From: an uncultured Clostridia bacterium
Lineage (GTDB): Bacteria > Bacillota > Clostridia > Lachnospirales > Anaerotignaceae
NCBI GenBank assembly: GCA_910583755.1
Contig: CAJTZO010000012.1
Span: 3,912-67,911, forward strand
DNA: 64,000 nt
Reading direction: 5' to 3'
In this document: piece by piece, positions 42,684 to 52,291 of the stretch
Position numbering within the stretch: position 1 is the first letter of the stretch
Layout of the letters: every line of letters starts with the position of its first letter
The notes under the pieces: model-generated
Told to the model about the DNA's origin: nothing
The model's input: only the letters and a program-made list of their open reading frames with translations
Databases searched by the model: none
Program-made: the position numbers and the translations under genes

Positions 42684-44174
42684 ATGATATATTTTATTGT
42701 GAAAGGGCACACCTTAGAACATGATGTACAAACGATAATACAGGTATTTTATCCTAATTTACATTATTATGTGGTAGAGGAGCCAAAACAGCAAGGAATT
42801 ACTATAGAAAGTAGATTACAACAAGGGCAGTCTATTGCAATTTTTTATGAAAATGGTGTCAAAAAGCAGCAAGCGGTGATGGAATATCAAGAATTGACCA
42901 TAAAAGAGAAAAAAAGAGTAATCAAGGGTGCTATCTATCAACTTTTAAGACAAATAACAGGAATCCGTCCGCAATGGGGTTTTGTGACTGGTGTACGCCC
43001 TGCAAAAACTATAAATGAACTTTTAGATAAAGGATATACAGAGCAACAATGTTTACAATATATGATGGATGGCTATGACGTCACAGAAAAAAAGGCAAAA
43101 ATTTCCCTAGAAGTAGCAAAAGAAGAAAGAGAAATTCTTTCTCAAAATAAACAAAATGATATTAGTTTATATGTAGGGATTCCATTTTGCCCAACAAGAT
43201 GCCTGTATTGTTCTTTTACTTCTTATCCGTTGACGCAATATCAAAATAAGGTATGGGATTATCTGGAAGCTTTACGAAAAGAATTATGTTTTTTAGGAGA
43301 GTATGCACAACCGTTTGATTTAAAAACAGTGTATATCGGTGGCGGCACTCCAACCTCTTTAACAGCAGAACAAATGAAATTTTTGCTTGATGTTTTATCA
43401 CAGCATTTTGATTTAAAAAAAGATGGGCTGGAATTTTGTGTAGAAGCAGGTAGACCAGATACCATTACAAAAGAAAAATTAGCTGTGATGAAAGAATATG
43501 CTGTGAATCGCATTTCTATCAATCCACAAACAATGAATCAAAAAACATTAGATTTGATAGGAAGAAAGCACACAGTAGAAGAAATCAAAGAAATATTTTA
43601 TGTTGCACGAGAGTTGGGATATGATACCATTAATATGGATTTGATACTTGGCTTACCAGAAGAAACAGCGCAAGATGTAGAACATACCATGCGGCAAATA
43701 GAAGAATTACAGCCAGATAATTTGACAATTCATACACTAGCAGTTAAAAGAGCTTCCCGCTTAAAAGAAAAATTTGATTTGTATACCCTTACCAAAGCAG
43801 AAGAACTGGAAAAGATGTTATCTATTTCTGAAGAGTATGCACGAAAAATGAATATGAAGCCATATTATATGTATCGACAGAAAAATATGGTGGGAAATTT
43901 TGAAAATGTAGGATATTGCACTTTAGGAAAAGAATGCATTTATAATGTACAAATTATGGAGGAAAAGCAAACAATATTAGCAGCAGGAGCAGGTGCAAGC
44001 ACAAAAACAATTGATTTTCGTGAAAACAGAATTGAAAGAATATTTAATGTAAAAAGTGTGGAGGACTATATTGCACGCATTGATGAAATGATTCACAAAA
44101 AACTTACTTTCTTGGAAGAAAGTAAGCAAAGAACTTTTAATTTAGGTTCACAAGATAGAATGAAAAATGTTTAG
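42684..44174 (+). CDS. hemZ: Oxygen-independent coproporphyrinogen III dehydrogenase-like radical SAM protein HemZ
   Basis: I chose the ATG at 42684, eight bases after GAGGAA. The 496-residue protein has a HemZ-type N-terminal region (RQITGIRPQWGFVTGVRPAKTI), the radical SAM cluster motif CPTRCLYCSF near 175, and YIGGGTPTSL, INPQTMNQKTLDLIGRKHT and NMDLILGLPEE motifs of the HemN superfamily. The last 17 or so residues (from ESKQRTFNLG) are encoded by the tandem repeat at 44116-44320, so the C-terminus may have been altered by that repeat. The role in heme or another tetrapyrrole is inferred from the family. Confidence 0.88.
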   Translation: MIYFIVKGHTLEHDVQTIIQVFYPNLHYYVVEEPKQQGITIESRLQQGQSIAIFYENGVKKQQAVMEYQELTIKEKKRVIKGAIYQLLRQITGIRPQWGFVTGVRPAKTINELLDKGYTEQQCLQYMMDGYDVTEKKAKISLEVAKEEREILSQNKQNDISLYVGIPFCPTRCLYCSFTSYPLTQYQNKVWDYLEALRKELCFLGEYAQPFDLKTVYIGGGTPTSLTAEQMKFLLDVLSQHFDLKKDGLEFCVEAGRPDTITKEKLAVMKEYAVNRISINPQTMNQKTLDLIGRKHTVEEIKEIFYVARELGYDTINMDLILGLPEETAQDVEHTMRQIEELQPDNLTIHTLAVKRASRLKEKFDLYTLTKAEELEKMLSISEEYARKMNMKPYYMYRQKNMVGNFENVGYCTLGKECIYNVQIMEEKQTILAAGAGASTKTIDFRENRIERIFNVKSVEDYIARIDEMIHKKLTFLEESKQRTFNLGSQDRMKNV

Positions 44175-44320
44175 CAAACGACAACAGAATGGAATTGAAA
44201 AAAACAAAACCTTGTCTTGAAAGAAAGTAAGCAAAGAACTTTTAATTTAGGTTCACAGGATAGAATGAAAAATGTTTCGTAAACAACAACAAAATGGAAT
44301 TGAAAAAACCTTGTCTTGAA
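44103..44320. repeat. Tandem 100-bp repeat covering the hemZ stop codon
   Basis: Two consecutive copies, 44116-44220 and 44221-44320, begin AAGAAAGTAAGCAAAGAAC and end ACCTTGTCTTGA, differing at a few bases and by a small indel. Unit 1 supplies the hemZ stop (TTTAGC); unit 2 has TTTCGT there. The block opens with CTTACTTTCTT-GG-AAGAAAGTAAG, a perfect 11-bp palindrome (44103-44126). Similar words occur at 18829-18938 and near 38370. Confidence 0.8.
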
Positions 44321-44362
44321 AAAACATGGAACTTTAAAAGCAACATGCTCAAGGTTTTTTGA
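44303..44362 (+). terminator. Terminator between hemZ and hisS
   Basis: AAAACCTTG pairs with CAAGGTTTT and inner CATG pairs with CATG, followed by TTTTTTG. The 5' arm is the end of the second repeat unit, so the repeat supplies half of the terminator. Confidence 0.5.
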
Positions 44363-44384
44363 TTTTTATATAGGAGGGATTAAA

Positions 44385-45632
44385 TTGGCAGTTCAGCTAG
44401 TTAAGGGAACAAAAGATTTGTATGGCAGTGAGGTTTTACAATGGCAGACTTTAGAACAAAAAATACGTCAGCTTTGTGCGGTGTTTGGTATAGGTGAAAT
44501 GAGAACACCTATGTTTGAATTTACAGAATTATTTGCACGTGGAGTAGGAGAAACGACAGACATTGTACAAAAAGAAATGTATACTTTTACGGATGATGGA
44601 AATAGAAGTTTAACATTGAGACCAGAGGGAACAGCAGGTACAGTAAGGGCATATATTGAACATGGTATGCATAATCAATCTCAACCCACAAAATTATATT
44701 ATATTTCGCCTACTTTTCGCTGTGAAAATACACAGGCAGGTAGACAAAGACAATTCCATCAATTTGGTGTTGAAATGTTTGGTTCTTATAGTGCAGCACA
44801 GGATGCAGAAGCAATTTCTGTTGCAAGTACCTTGTTAGAACAGCTAGATGTAAAAAATGTGGAATTGTGTATCAATAGTTTAGGTTGTACAGAATGTAGA
44901 AATCGATATAATCAAACACTAAAAGAATTTATTGCATCACATTTGGATAAACTGTGTGACACTTGTAAGGAAAGATATTTAAAAAATCCCCTTCGTGTTT
45001 TGGATTGTAAAGAAAAAAGCTGTCAAAGTGTGATTGCACAGGCTCCTTCTGTATTGGATTGCTTAGATGAAGAATGCACAACACATTTTCAAAAGGTACA
45101 ATCTATTTTAAAAGAAATGGGAATTGCTTTTACAGTAGACCCTAAAATTGTAAGAGGATTGGATTATTATACAAGAACTGTATTTGAATTTGTGTCAAAT
45201 GGTTTGACTGTGTGCGGAGGTGGTCGTTATGACAATCTTGTAGAGGAATGTGGTGGAAAACCAACAGGAGCAGTAGGTTTTGGTATGGGGATAGAACGCT
45301 TGGTTATGATATTAGACCAGCAATGTCAAGTAGAAAGTGATACACTCGTTTATATTGGTTCTATGGGGGAAAAAGGACTGTTAAAAGCACAAACATTGAC
45401 ATTACAGCTAAGAAAACAGGGTATTCATGCGGAATGTGACACTGTAGAAAGAAGTGTAAAAGCACAAATGAAATATGCGAATAAGATAAATGCAAGATAT
45501 TCTGTTGTGATTGGAGATACAGAAATAGAACAAAATCAAATAGAATTGAAACATATGCAGGAAGGTACAAAAGAAAATGTTGCTCTTTCTGATTTTGTAG
45601 AAATTATGAAACAAAAAAATAAAACTTTATAA
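44385..45632 (+). CDS. hisS: Histidyl-tRNA synthetase
   Basis: I chose the TTG at 44385 with TAGGAGGG six bases upstream. The protein is then 415 residues and begins LAVQLVKGTKDLYGSE, as HisRS does; the longer open frame back to 44316 reads through the terminator. Class II motif 2 (SPTFRCENTQAGRQRQFHQFGVEMFG), the histidine motifs RGLDYYTRTVFEF and CGGGRYDNLVEE, motif 3 GFGMGIERLVMIL and the anticodon-binding domain are present. No T-box leader is visible upstream. Confidence 0.95.
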   Translation: MAVQLVKGTKDLYGSEVLQWQTLEQKIRQLCAVFGIGEMRTPMFEFTELFARGVGETTDIVQKEMYTFTDDGNRSLTLRPEGTAGTVRAYIEHGMHNQSQPTKLYYISPTFRCENTQAGRQRQFHQFGVEMFGSYSAAQDAEAISVASTLLEQLDVKNVELCINSLGCTECRNRYNQTLKEFIASHLDKLCDTCKERYLKNPLRVLDCKEKSCQSVIAQAPSVLDCLDEECTTHFQKVQSILKEMGIAFTVDPKIVRGLDYYTRTVFEFVSNGLTVCGGGRYDNLVEECGGKPTGAVGFGMGIERLVMILDQQCQVESDTLVYIGSMGEKGLLKAQTLTLQLRKQGIHAECDTVERSVKAQMKYANKINARYSVVIGDTEIEQNQIELKHMQEGTKENVALSDFVEIMKQKNKTL

Positions 45633-45671
45633 AAAAAGACGGACAATATCTATTTCTTTTTTGAAAAAAGT

Positions 45672-45710
45672 AAAGACGTTGAAAATATTATTTTCAACGT
45701 CTTTGTTATT
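45672..45710. terminator. Terminator between hisS and the convergent chemoreceptor gene
   Basis: AAAGACGTTGAAAATA and ATTTTCAACGTCTTT form a 15-bp stem with a 2-3 base loop, with T-rich sequence on the plus side and A-rich sequence upstream, so it can work in both directions. Confidence 0.85.
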
Positions 45711-45754
45711 CCTTTTCTTTTTGTTGTCAACCTATAAATTTCGCATCTGTTCTT

Positions 45755-47917
45755 TTAAGAAAGGGTATCTTTTAAATGAAATTTCTTTACTAAACTGCGA
45801 AGAAGTTTTGACTGTTGTGATAATTTTTCACTTGTTTCAGCACTTTCTTGCACAGCACTTGTATTGGATTGCACAACTTCTGCAATTAAATCTACACTTT
45901 TAATCAATTCTTGTAATACCCTTTTTTGATTTTGAGATGCTAAACTGATTTTATCAACAGAACCAGATATTTCTTTTGCTCCTTCTACTACAGTGAACAA
46001 TGCTTTTGCAGTATCATCTGTAATACTTGTTCCACGTTTTACAGATTCAAAAGAATGTTCAATCAGTTCAGCCGTTTGTTGTAGTGCGTCTGCACTTTTT
46101 GCTGCTAGATTTCGTATTTCATCCGCAACAACAGCAAATCCTTTCCCTGCTTGACCGGCTCTTGCTGCTTCTATAGAAGCGTTCAGGGATAATAGATTTG
46201 TTTGTCTTGCAATTTCTCCAATGGTTTTTAAAATTTCTTCGATTCCAGAAGAAGATTCTTGAATATCTGCCATAGCACTCATCAATTTTTTCATTTCTGT
46301 ATTACTTGTTATAATATTTTCACTCACTTGTTTTACTAAGAAATCCATTTTTTCTGCATCATCTGCATTTGCTGCTACATCATCAGATAAACTGGCAATA
46401 GATACTGCTAATTCGTCAATGGCAGATTCTTGTTCAATAGCACCTTTAGATAAGATTTGTGCACCACTAGATACACTGACAGAACCAGAAGCAACATCAT
46501 CTGCTGAAATTCTAATTTGATGTAAAGTTTCGTTTAAAGAGGCAGCAATTTTTTCAATAGAGGTTTGAATTGGGATAAAATCTCCAATATATTTTTGTCT
46601 GATTTCAATGTCCATATTGTTTTCTGCCATTTCTGAAAGTTGGTGAGAAATATCATGAACATAATTATCCATTGTTTCACTAATATGATTGATACCACTT
46701 GCCAAACGTCCTAATTCGTCATCTGTGTTAACATCAATATTAATTTTCAGATTTCCTTTTTCTAGTTCAGAGGCACCCGCTGTAATGTATGTAATAGGAT
46801 AAAGTGACTTTTTAATGATTCTATAGATAATATAAAGTAATACAATCCCAAATACTGTAACAGCTAACATTAACTTAATAGAATCTTGTATAATCGCTTG
46901 GTTAAATTCACCACTATCAATCGCAATATATAATGTCCAATGGTTTCCATTTCCACTGTTTATGGTTAATGGTACAACGACAGAGACACCAATTTTAGAG
47001 GTTGCAAAGTTGGTCATAGAGTAATCAATCATATAATTGCTATTTAAAAATGTACCATCTGACATAGCTCTTATATTGTTAGAATCATTAGCTAGAATGG
47101 AATACCCTACCTCAGAAGCATTTTTCCCTACACGGTCACTAAAACTAGAGTCTAAAAGAACTGTATTATCTTCTGAAAGAGCTACCATGTGTGTAGAAGA
47201 ATAACCAGTGCTTGCATAATTTTGTGCCCCCATATCTGTTAAGGCAACATCAACACCAGCGATACCGAAAAAGGTGCCATTTGTATCATAAATAGGCGCC
47301 ATAATACTAATCATCATAATATCTTTGCCTAATAAATTATAGATATAAGGTTCCATAACATAAGGCTGACCAGAGGACTTGATTTGCATATAATATTCTT
47401 TTTCAAAATTATCAAATGCATCCTCATGTTTTTCATATAAAATACCTTTTCCAGATTCATCTGGGTAAGCGATTGCTTCATAAACTGTATCCCTTTGGTG
47501 TACACTGTAAGGTTCTCCATTTGCATCAGCAATTACATTTTGTTCAAAGTAAGCAAAAACCGTTGTAAAATGACTGTCCCCTTTTAATATACCTGCTAAT
47601 GCATTATCAATTGCCTGTCTTTGTTGTTCTGGAGGCAAAGCAGAAATGTTTTTTAAGGAATTTGCAAACCCTTTTACTTGACCATAATATCCTTCAATGT
47701 CATTTTGAATCAAAAACGCGTTTTCATAAGCAGAAGAAACTAGCTTTCCTGCTGTAATCTTTCTTAGAGATTGCATGGATATAAAGCCCGATGTCGATAC
47801 AATAAGAAAAAAGATGACTAAAACTACAACAATAAGCTTTGCAATGATTTTTTTGCTCAAGCTGCCGGAAAACGTATTACTTATGTTTCTTTGTATTTTT
47901 TCTTGTTGTTTCAGCAT
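45755..47917 (-). CDS. Methyl-accepting chemotaxis protein with dCache-type sensor
   Basis: I chose the ATG at 47917 behind GGGGGAGA; an upstream start adds 29 residues without a ribosome site. The 720-residue receptor has a membrane helix at about 24-46 (LIVVVLVIFFLIVSTSGFI), a large external sensor of the double-Cache type, a second helix near 365-390, a HAMP domain (SELEKGNLKINIDVNTDDELGRLASGI), and a signalling coiled coil with the CheA-contact tip SLNASIEAARAGQAGKGFAVVADEIRNLA. The ligand is unknown. It is next to a cellulase gene. Confidence 0.93.
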   Translation of the reverse strand: MLKQQEKIQRNISNTFSGSLSKKIIAKLIVVVLVIFFLIVSTSGFISMQSLRKITAGKLVSSAYENAFLIQNDIEGYYGQVKGFANSLKNISALPPEQQRQAIDNALAGILKGDSHFTTVFAYFEQNVIADANGEPYSVHQRDTVYEAIAYPDESGKGILYEKHEDAFDNFEKEYYMQIKSSGQPYVMEPYIYNLLGKDIMMISIMAPIYDTNGTFFGIAGVDVALTDMGAQNYASTGYSSTHMVALSEDNTVLLDSSFSDRVGKNASEVGYSILANDSNNIRAMSDGTFLNSNYMIDYSMTNFATSKIGVSVVVPLTINSGNGNHWTLYIAIDSGEFNQAIIQDSIKLMLAVTVFGIVLLYIIYRIIKKSLYPITYITAGASELEKGNLKINIDVNTDDELGRLASGINHISETMDNYVHDISHQLSEMAENNMDIEIRQKYIGDFIPIQTSIEKIAASLNETLHQIRISADDVASGSVSVSSGAQILSKGAIEQESAIDELAVSIASLSDDVAANADDAEKMDFLVKQVSENIITSNTEMKKLMSAMADIQESSSGIEEILKTIGEIARQTNLLSLNASIEAARAGQAGKGFAVVADEIRNLAAKSADALQQTAELIEHSFESVKRGTSITDDTAKALFTVVEGAKEISGSVDKISLASQNQKRVLQELIKSVDLIAEVVQSNTSAVQESAETSEKLSQQSKLLRSLVKKFHLKDTLS

Positions 47918-47989
47918 GAAAAATTCTCCCCCATCATCATGATATAATACAAGTAGTAATATTAATGAAAAAATATCACAATATATTGA

Positions 47990-48018
47990 ATTATAATATG
48001 ACATGATTTAAAAGTCAA
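47990..48018 (-). promoter_or_regulatory. Sigma-A promoter of the first chemoreceptor
   Basis: On the minus strand TTGACT and TATAAT are separated by 17 bp, about 70 bases before the start codon. Confidence 0.65.
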
Positions 48019-48069
48019 TTTATTTTTAACAAAGATAACAATATTAATTTTTGTAATATATTTTTAATA

Positions 48070-49374
48070 TTATAATGAAATATTTTTATCTACACAAAGA
48101 ATGAAGCCAATATTTTCAAGGATTTTCCCAGATGCAATAAAAGCGTTATAATCCAAGTTACGAATGTGAAGATAATGATTATTAACTTGAAATACTCCAT
48201 TCCAGCCATTTACAAGTGTGATATTTGTATGAAATGGTAAGGAAATATTCCATTGTGTTTTAGGGTAGGGACTATTATTTTGAATCGTAACTTGATATTT
48301 ATAATAGTATTTATCACCTTCCTGCCACTGAGCTACCATTTTTGGAGATATTGTAAGGTCATTTGTGCTAGAATTATTTCTATCATTCTCGTTTTTAGTG
48401 CTTGGAATAACAGTATTGTTTGTCATCATTTGGTAAAACCATTTTCCGCTATCACTCAAATCTTCTGTTGTAAAATTACTTTTTTGATTACTTTTTAAAA
48501 TGGCAGAGCTTTCAGCTTTATTGGATAAATTCCACATAATATAACTAATATGAGACGCATTCATAAAGTGTATCCATTCATTTGCTTGTTCGATATCAAT
48601 GGCACCATTCCCATTTGCGTCACAGATGCCATATTCTGAAACAAATAAAGGCAGTCCAGAATCAATTGCTTTTTTCATCGTATTGCGTAATTCTTGTTTG
48701 TGTGTGCCTGCATAAAAATGTAGTGTATACATGATATTTTGAAATTCAGTAAGGGGTTGAATTTGGTCTACAGATTGACTCCAGTTTGGTGTACCAACTA
48801 AAATGATATTATTCGCATCATTTTTGCGAATGACTGCAATGACTTCTTGTGCATATTTTTTGATTTCTTCCCAAGAAACGGCACCGTTTGGCTCATTACA
48901 AATTTCATAAATCACATTACTTTGATTTGCATATTGTTTTGATATTTCATCAAAAAATGCTTTTGCTTCTGTAATATGTTTGTTGGGGTTTCCGTCAGAC
49001 AAAATATGCCAGTCTATAATAACATACATATCATATTTTGTGGCATATTCTACCCCTTTTTTGATAAGACTTTTTAAATCTTCCTTTTTGCCGTCTGTGC
49101 AGTATCCGCCGCTTTCTTCTGTATACATAGCAAGACGGATAACATTTACATTCCAGCTTTTTAATGTTTTAAAACATTCCTCGTTAATATATTCAGGAAA
49201 CCAAGCAATACCATGTGTGCTAATTCCTTTTAGCTGGACAGGAATTCCTTCTGAATTTACTAGCTGCGTTCCTTTGACAGATAAAGCAGTAGATGCTTTT
49301 TCTGTTTGTGTATAGCCTGTAAAACAAAATAACAACATGCAAAAAAATAAAATGGATGTTATCTTATTTTTCAC
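48070..49374 (-). CDS. Secreted GH5 endoglucanase with a C-terminal carbohydrate-binding-like domain
   Basis: I chose the GTG at 49374, eight bases after AAGGGA; another GTG at 49392 lacks a ribosome site. A signal peptide (MKNKITSILFFCMLLFCFTG) is followed by a GH5 barrel: VQLKGISTHGIAWF, VIIDWHIL, the acid/base Glu in IYEICNEPNG, TLHFYAGTH and the nucleophile Glu in LFVSEYGICD. A Ser/Asn-rich linker leads to a beta domain at about 345-434 (VTIQNNSPYPKTQWNISL; GWNGVF; NLDYNAFIASG) that resembles CBM2/CBM3-like cellulose-binding modules. It would cut beta-1,4-glucans outside the cell. Confidence 0.9.
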   Translation of the reverse strand: MKNKITSILFFCMLLFCFTGYTQTEKASTALSVKGTQLVNSEGIPVQLKGISTHGIAWFPEYINEECFKTLKSWNVNVIRLAMYTEESGGYCTDGKKEDLKSLIKKGVEYATKYDMYVIIDWHILSDGNPNKHITEAKAFFDEISKQYANQSNVIYEICNEPNGAVSWEEIKKYAQEVIAVIRKNDANNIILVGTPNWSQSVDQIQPLTEFQNIMYTLHFYAGTHKQELRNTMKKAIDSGLPLFVSEYGICDANGNGAIDIEQANEWIHFMNASHISYIMWNLSNKAESSAILKSNQKSNFTTEDLSDSGKWFYQMMTNNTVIPSTKNENDRNNSSTNDLTISPKMVAQWQEGDKYYYKYQVTIQNNSPYPKTQWNISLPFHTNITLVNGWNGVFQVNNHYLHIRNLDYNAFIASGKILENIGFILCVDKNISL

Positions 49375-49427
49375 TTTTTTTCGTCCCTTCACTTCGAAAT
49401 TAAAAAAATTTATGTATTATTTATAAT

Positions 49428-49456
49428 ATTGTAACACATATTTTGATAAAATACAA
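49428..49456 (-). promoter_or_regulatory. Probable promoter of the GH5 gene
   Basis: On the minus strand TTGTAT and TACAAT are 17 bp apart, about 50 bases before the GTG start. Confidence 0.5.
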
Positions 49457-49514
49457 ACATATTTCACATTATACAAAATAAAATCTTTTATTTTGATATT
49501 CTTTATTATAAGAA

Positions 49515-49544
49515 TTGACAATAGTTTCTTGATTAAGATATAAT
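49515..49544 (+). promoter_or_regulatory. Sigma-A promoter of the second chemoreceptor
   Basis: TTGACA at 49515-49520 and TATAAT at 49539-49544 with an 18-bp spacer, about 38 bases before the ATG. Confidence 0.7.
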
Positions 49545-49582
49545 AAGATTGTATATTAATTATTTAGGAGGAAAATGACATC

Positions 49583-51439
49583 ATGCAAAAAAAATTTACG
49601 AAATACTTAAGTATTTGTATGCTAATTGCCTTTATTGCAATTATGGGCATTATCTTTGCACTTCAGACATTATTAGCACAATCCAACCAAAAAAAGGTTG
49701 CAGTGGATAAAATGAATACGATTCATGAAACATTGCAAAAAAATCAAGAAGAAATTGAAGAAATTAAAGATGAATTTCAGCAAGATGTGTTGATAAAAGC
49801 AAGAATATTTTCTTATGTGATTGCGAAAAATCCGCAAATGTTAGATTCTCTTGAAGAAATGCAAAAAGTAACAAAAATACTTGATGTGGACGAAGTGCAT
49901 GTGACAGATGAAAATGGTATTTTATTGTGGGGAAATATGCCACAATATTATGGCATGGATTTTCATGCTGGTGACCAAACAGCCCCATTTCTTGCAATAT
50001 TAGAAAATTCCTCCTTTGAATTAGTACAAGAGCCTCAGCCAAAACAGGCAGATGGAGAAATGTTTCAATATATTGGCGTTTCTCGTATGGACCAAAAAGG
50101 CATTGTACAAGTTGGTGTAGAACCTGAAAAGTTAAATGAAGCATTGGCAAACAATACCATTGATAAGGCATTAAAAGATATTGATTATGGGGTAAGTGGT
50201 TTTGTTTTTGCAGTAAATACCAAAACAGGTTTTATGGAAATGGGTGGTGAAAATGGAATGACCTATCAACAATATGGCATTCCTGAAAAATGGCTTGCAA
50301 AAGAAAATGTTTTTACTGTTGCAAAAGTGAACCATCAAAAAGTATATGTTGCAGCAGAAAGCTATGGTGATTATTTTGTAGGGTTAGCCCTTCCCACCAA
50401 AGAATTATATCAGTCACGTATGGTACAAGTCGTTACTTTTATGATGATTTGTCTCGGAATCTTCATTATTTTAGTCCTTATTATCAATTCTCTTGTTAAA
50501 AATCAGGTAGTGGATGGAATACAAAAAATCATTCAAAAACTGCAACAAATTACCTCTGGAGATTTAGATGTAAAAGTGGATATTGACACAAATCAAGAAT
50601 TTTATGATTTGAGTATCAATATTAATCAAATGGTATCCAGTATTAAGCAAAGTATGGAAAAAAGCAAAATATTAGTACAGGAACAGGAAAACATTGTAGA
50701 ACGAGTAAAACAAGTTGCAGTATCTTTATCAAATACTTCCAATCAAACCTATCGTGCTTCTGAAACGATTGCAGAAGATGCAGTGACGCAAAAGCAATAT
50801 GTATCTACCTTACTCTTGGATATGGAAAATCTTTTAGAAAAATCTCAAAAGAGTGAAGATATTTCCAATAAAGTGGTAAAAAATTCAAATATTGTCATTG
50901 AAAATATGCAACAAACAAGTACAGACATGAATCAAATGATGGATTCCATGAAAAGTATTTCGGACACAGCAGAAAAAATTAAAGGTATTATTGGTGAAAT
51001 TGATTCTATTGCACAATCTACCAATATGCTTTCCTTGAATGCCTCTATTGAAGCAGCAAGAGCAGGACAGGCAGGCAGAGGATTTGCGGTTGTTGCAACG
51101 CAAATTGGTTCTCTTGCTGGAGAAAGCACTTCTGCTTCCCAAACGACAAGTGATTTAATTATTGCTACCTTAAATGCCATAGAACAAGGTGCAAATTTTG
51201 CACAAAAAGCAAATGAAGAATTTAAAAAGGCAATTTCAAATACAAGTCAATCTCAACAGGAAATATTAGAAATGATACATATTTTTAAAGAACAGGCAGA
51301 AATGGTAAAAAATGCAATGTCTGATATTAATCGTATTTCTAATATTGTTCAGAACACAGTGGGAATGGTAGAAGAAAGTAAAAATAATTCTCAAAAATTG
51401 TCGCAACAAGCAGAAATGTTAAAACATATTGTAATATAA
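49583..51439 (+). CDS. Methyl-accepting chemotaxis protein with single-Cache-like sensor
   Basis: The 618-residue receptor has a membrane helix at about 10-32, an external sensor of about 250 residues containing VHVTDENGILLWGNMPQYYGMDF (Cache/PAS-like), a second helix near 288-312, HAMP, and a signalling hairpin with the tip MLSLNASIEAARAGQAGRGFAVVATQI. AGGAGG precedes the ATG. It is divergent from the cellulase gene. Together with the other receptor it implies a motile cell, although no flagellar or che gene is in the window. Confidence 0.93.
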   Translation: MQKKFTKYLSICMLIAFIAIMGIIFALQTLLAQSNQKKVAVDKMNTIHETLQKNQEEIEEIKDEFQQDVLIKARIFSYVIAKNPQMLDSLEEMQKVTKILDVDEVHVTDENGILLWGNMPQYYGMDFHAGDQTAPFLAILENSSFELVQEPQPKQADGEMFQYIGVSRMDQKGIVQVGVEPEKLNEALANNTIDKALKDIDYGVSGFVFAVNTKTGFMEMGGENGMTYQQYGIPEKWLAKENVFTVAKVNHQKVYVAAESYGDYFVGLALPTKELYQSRMVQVVTFMMICLGIFIILVLIINSLVKNQVVDGIQKIIQKLQQITSGDLDVKVDIDTNQEFYDLSININQMVSSIKQSMEKSKILVQEQENIVERVKQVAVSLSNTSNQTYRASETIAEDAVTQKQYVSTLLLDMENLLEKSQKSEDISNKVVKNSNIVIENMQQTSTDMNQMMDSMKSISDTAEKIKGIIGEIDSIAQSTNMLSLNASIEAARAGQAGRGFAVVATQIGSLAGESTSASQTTSDLIIATLNAIEQGANFAQKANEEFKKAISNTSQSQQEILEMIHIFKEQAEMVKNAMSDINRISNIVQNTVGMVEESKNNSQKLSQQAEMLKHIVI

Positions 51440-51472
51440 ACCTTTTAGAATATAATCTATCTTTTATTTTGA

Positions 51473-51507
51473 TTCGCCCAAAACATGCCATAAATGTTTT
51501 GGGCGAA
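51473..51507. terminator. Hairpin between convergent chemoreceptor and livF genes
   Basis: TTCGCCCAAAACAT and ATGTTTTGGGCGAA form a perfect 14-bp stem with a 7-base loop. The T-run is poor on both sides, so it may stop transcripts weakly or protect the 3' ends. Confidence 0.55.
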
Positions 51508-51565
51508 CTGCTATTTAAAACCTTCTTATTTTAGTAAAAACACTGATTTTTTAAAAAAGGGAGAA

Positions 51566-52279
51566 TTATGCACCTAAATATGCTTTTTTAATAGATTCGT
51601 TTTTCATTAAATCTTTGGCTTTTCCTTCTGTTGTAATTTTGCCAGTTTCTAAAACATATGCTCTGTCAGATACAGACAAAGCCATTTTTGCATTTTGTTC
51701 TACTAATAAAACAGTAACACCAGATTTATTTACTTCTTTTATAATTTCAAATATTTCTTTTACTAAAAGGGGAGAGAGTCCCATAGAAGGCTCATCTAAA
51801 ATTAATAAGCGTGGTCGTGTCATTAATGCCCTTCCCATAGCAAGCATTTGTTGTTCACCACCAGAAAGTGTTCCTGCAAGTTGTTCTTTTCTTTCTCTTA
51901 GTCTTGGAAATTTGTCATAAATATCTTTTCTTGCTTGTCTCAAACCTTCCAAAGAATCTTTTACGGTATAAGAGCCCATTTGTATATTTTCTTTTACTGT
52001 CAAATTAGCAAAAACACGCCGTCCTTCCAAAACTTGTGCAACACCCAATTCTACAATTTTATGTGGCTCTGTTTTCATTAAATTTCTTCCCATAAAATCA
52101 ATAGAACCACTTTTTGCTCTCAATAATCCTGATATGGTTTGCATTGTGGTTGTTTTTCCAGCACCGTTTGCACCAATCAATGAAACAACTTCTCCTTCTT
52201 CCACACGAATGGAAATATCTTTGATAGCATGAATATGTCCATAGTAAACATTTAAGTTTTTGATTTTAAGCATATGCAT
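51566..52279 (-). CDS. livF: Branched-chain amino acid ABC transporter ATPase LivF
   Basis: This is the second ATPase of the LIV importer (237 residues). It has Walker A GANGAGKTTT, signature TLSGGEQQMLAMGRAL, Walker B LLILDEPSMGL and the LivF-typical ending KAYLGA. AAGGGGG precedes the ATG. It is the last gene of the livKHMGF operon, 12 bases after livG. Confidence 0.95.
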   Translation of the reverse strand: MHMLKIKNLNVYYGHIHAIKDISIRVEEGEVVSLIGANGAGKTTTMQTISGLLRAKSGSIDFMGRNLMKTEPHKIVELGVAQVLEGRRVFANLTVKENIQMGSYTVKDSLEGLRQARKDIYDKFPRLRERKEQLAGTLSGGEQQMLAMGRALMTRPRLLILDEPSMGLSPLLVKEIFEIIKEVNKSGVTVLLVEQNAKMALSVSDRAYVLETGKITTEGKAKDLMKNESIKKAYLGA

Positions 52280-52291
52280 ATTCTTTCCCCC

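Noticed and set aside
44116..44320. Possible insertion sequence at the hemZ end
   Set aside because: There is no transposase frame or terminal inverted repeat pair; it is a plain tandem duplication.
45755..51439. A chemotaxis/cellulose sensing operon
   Set aside because: The two receptors and the GH5 gene have separate promoters and mixed strands, so only proximity links them.
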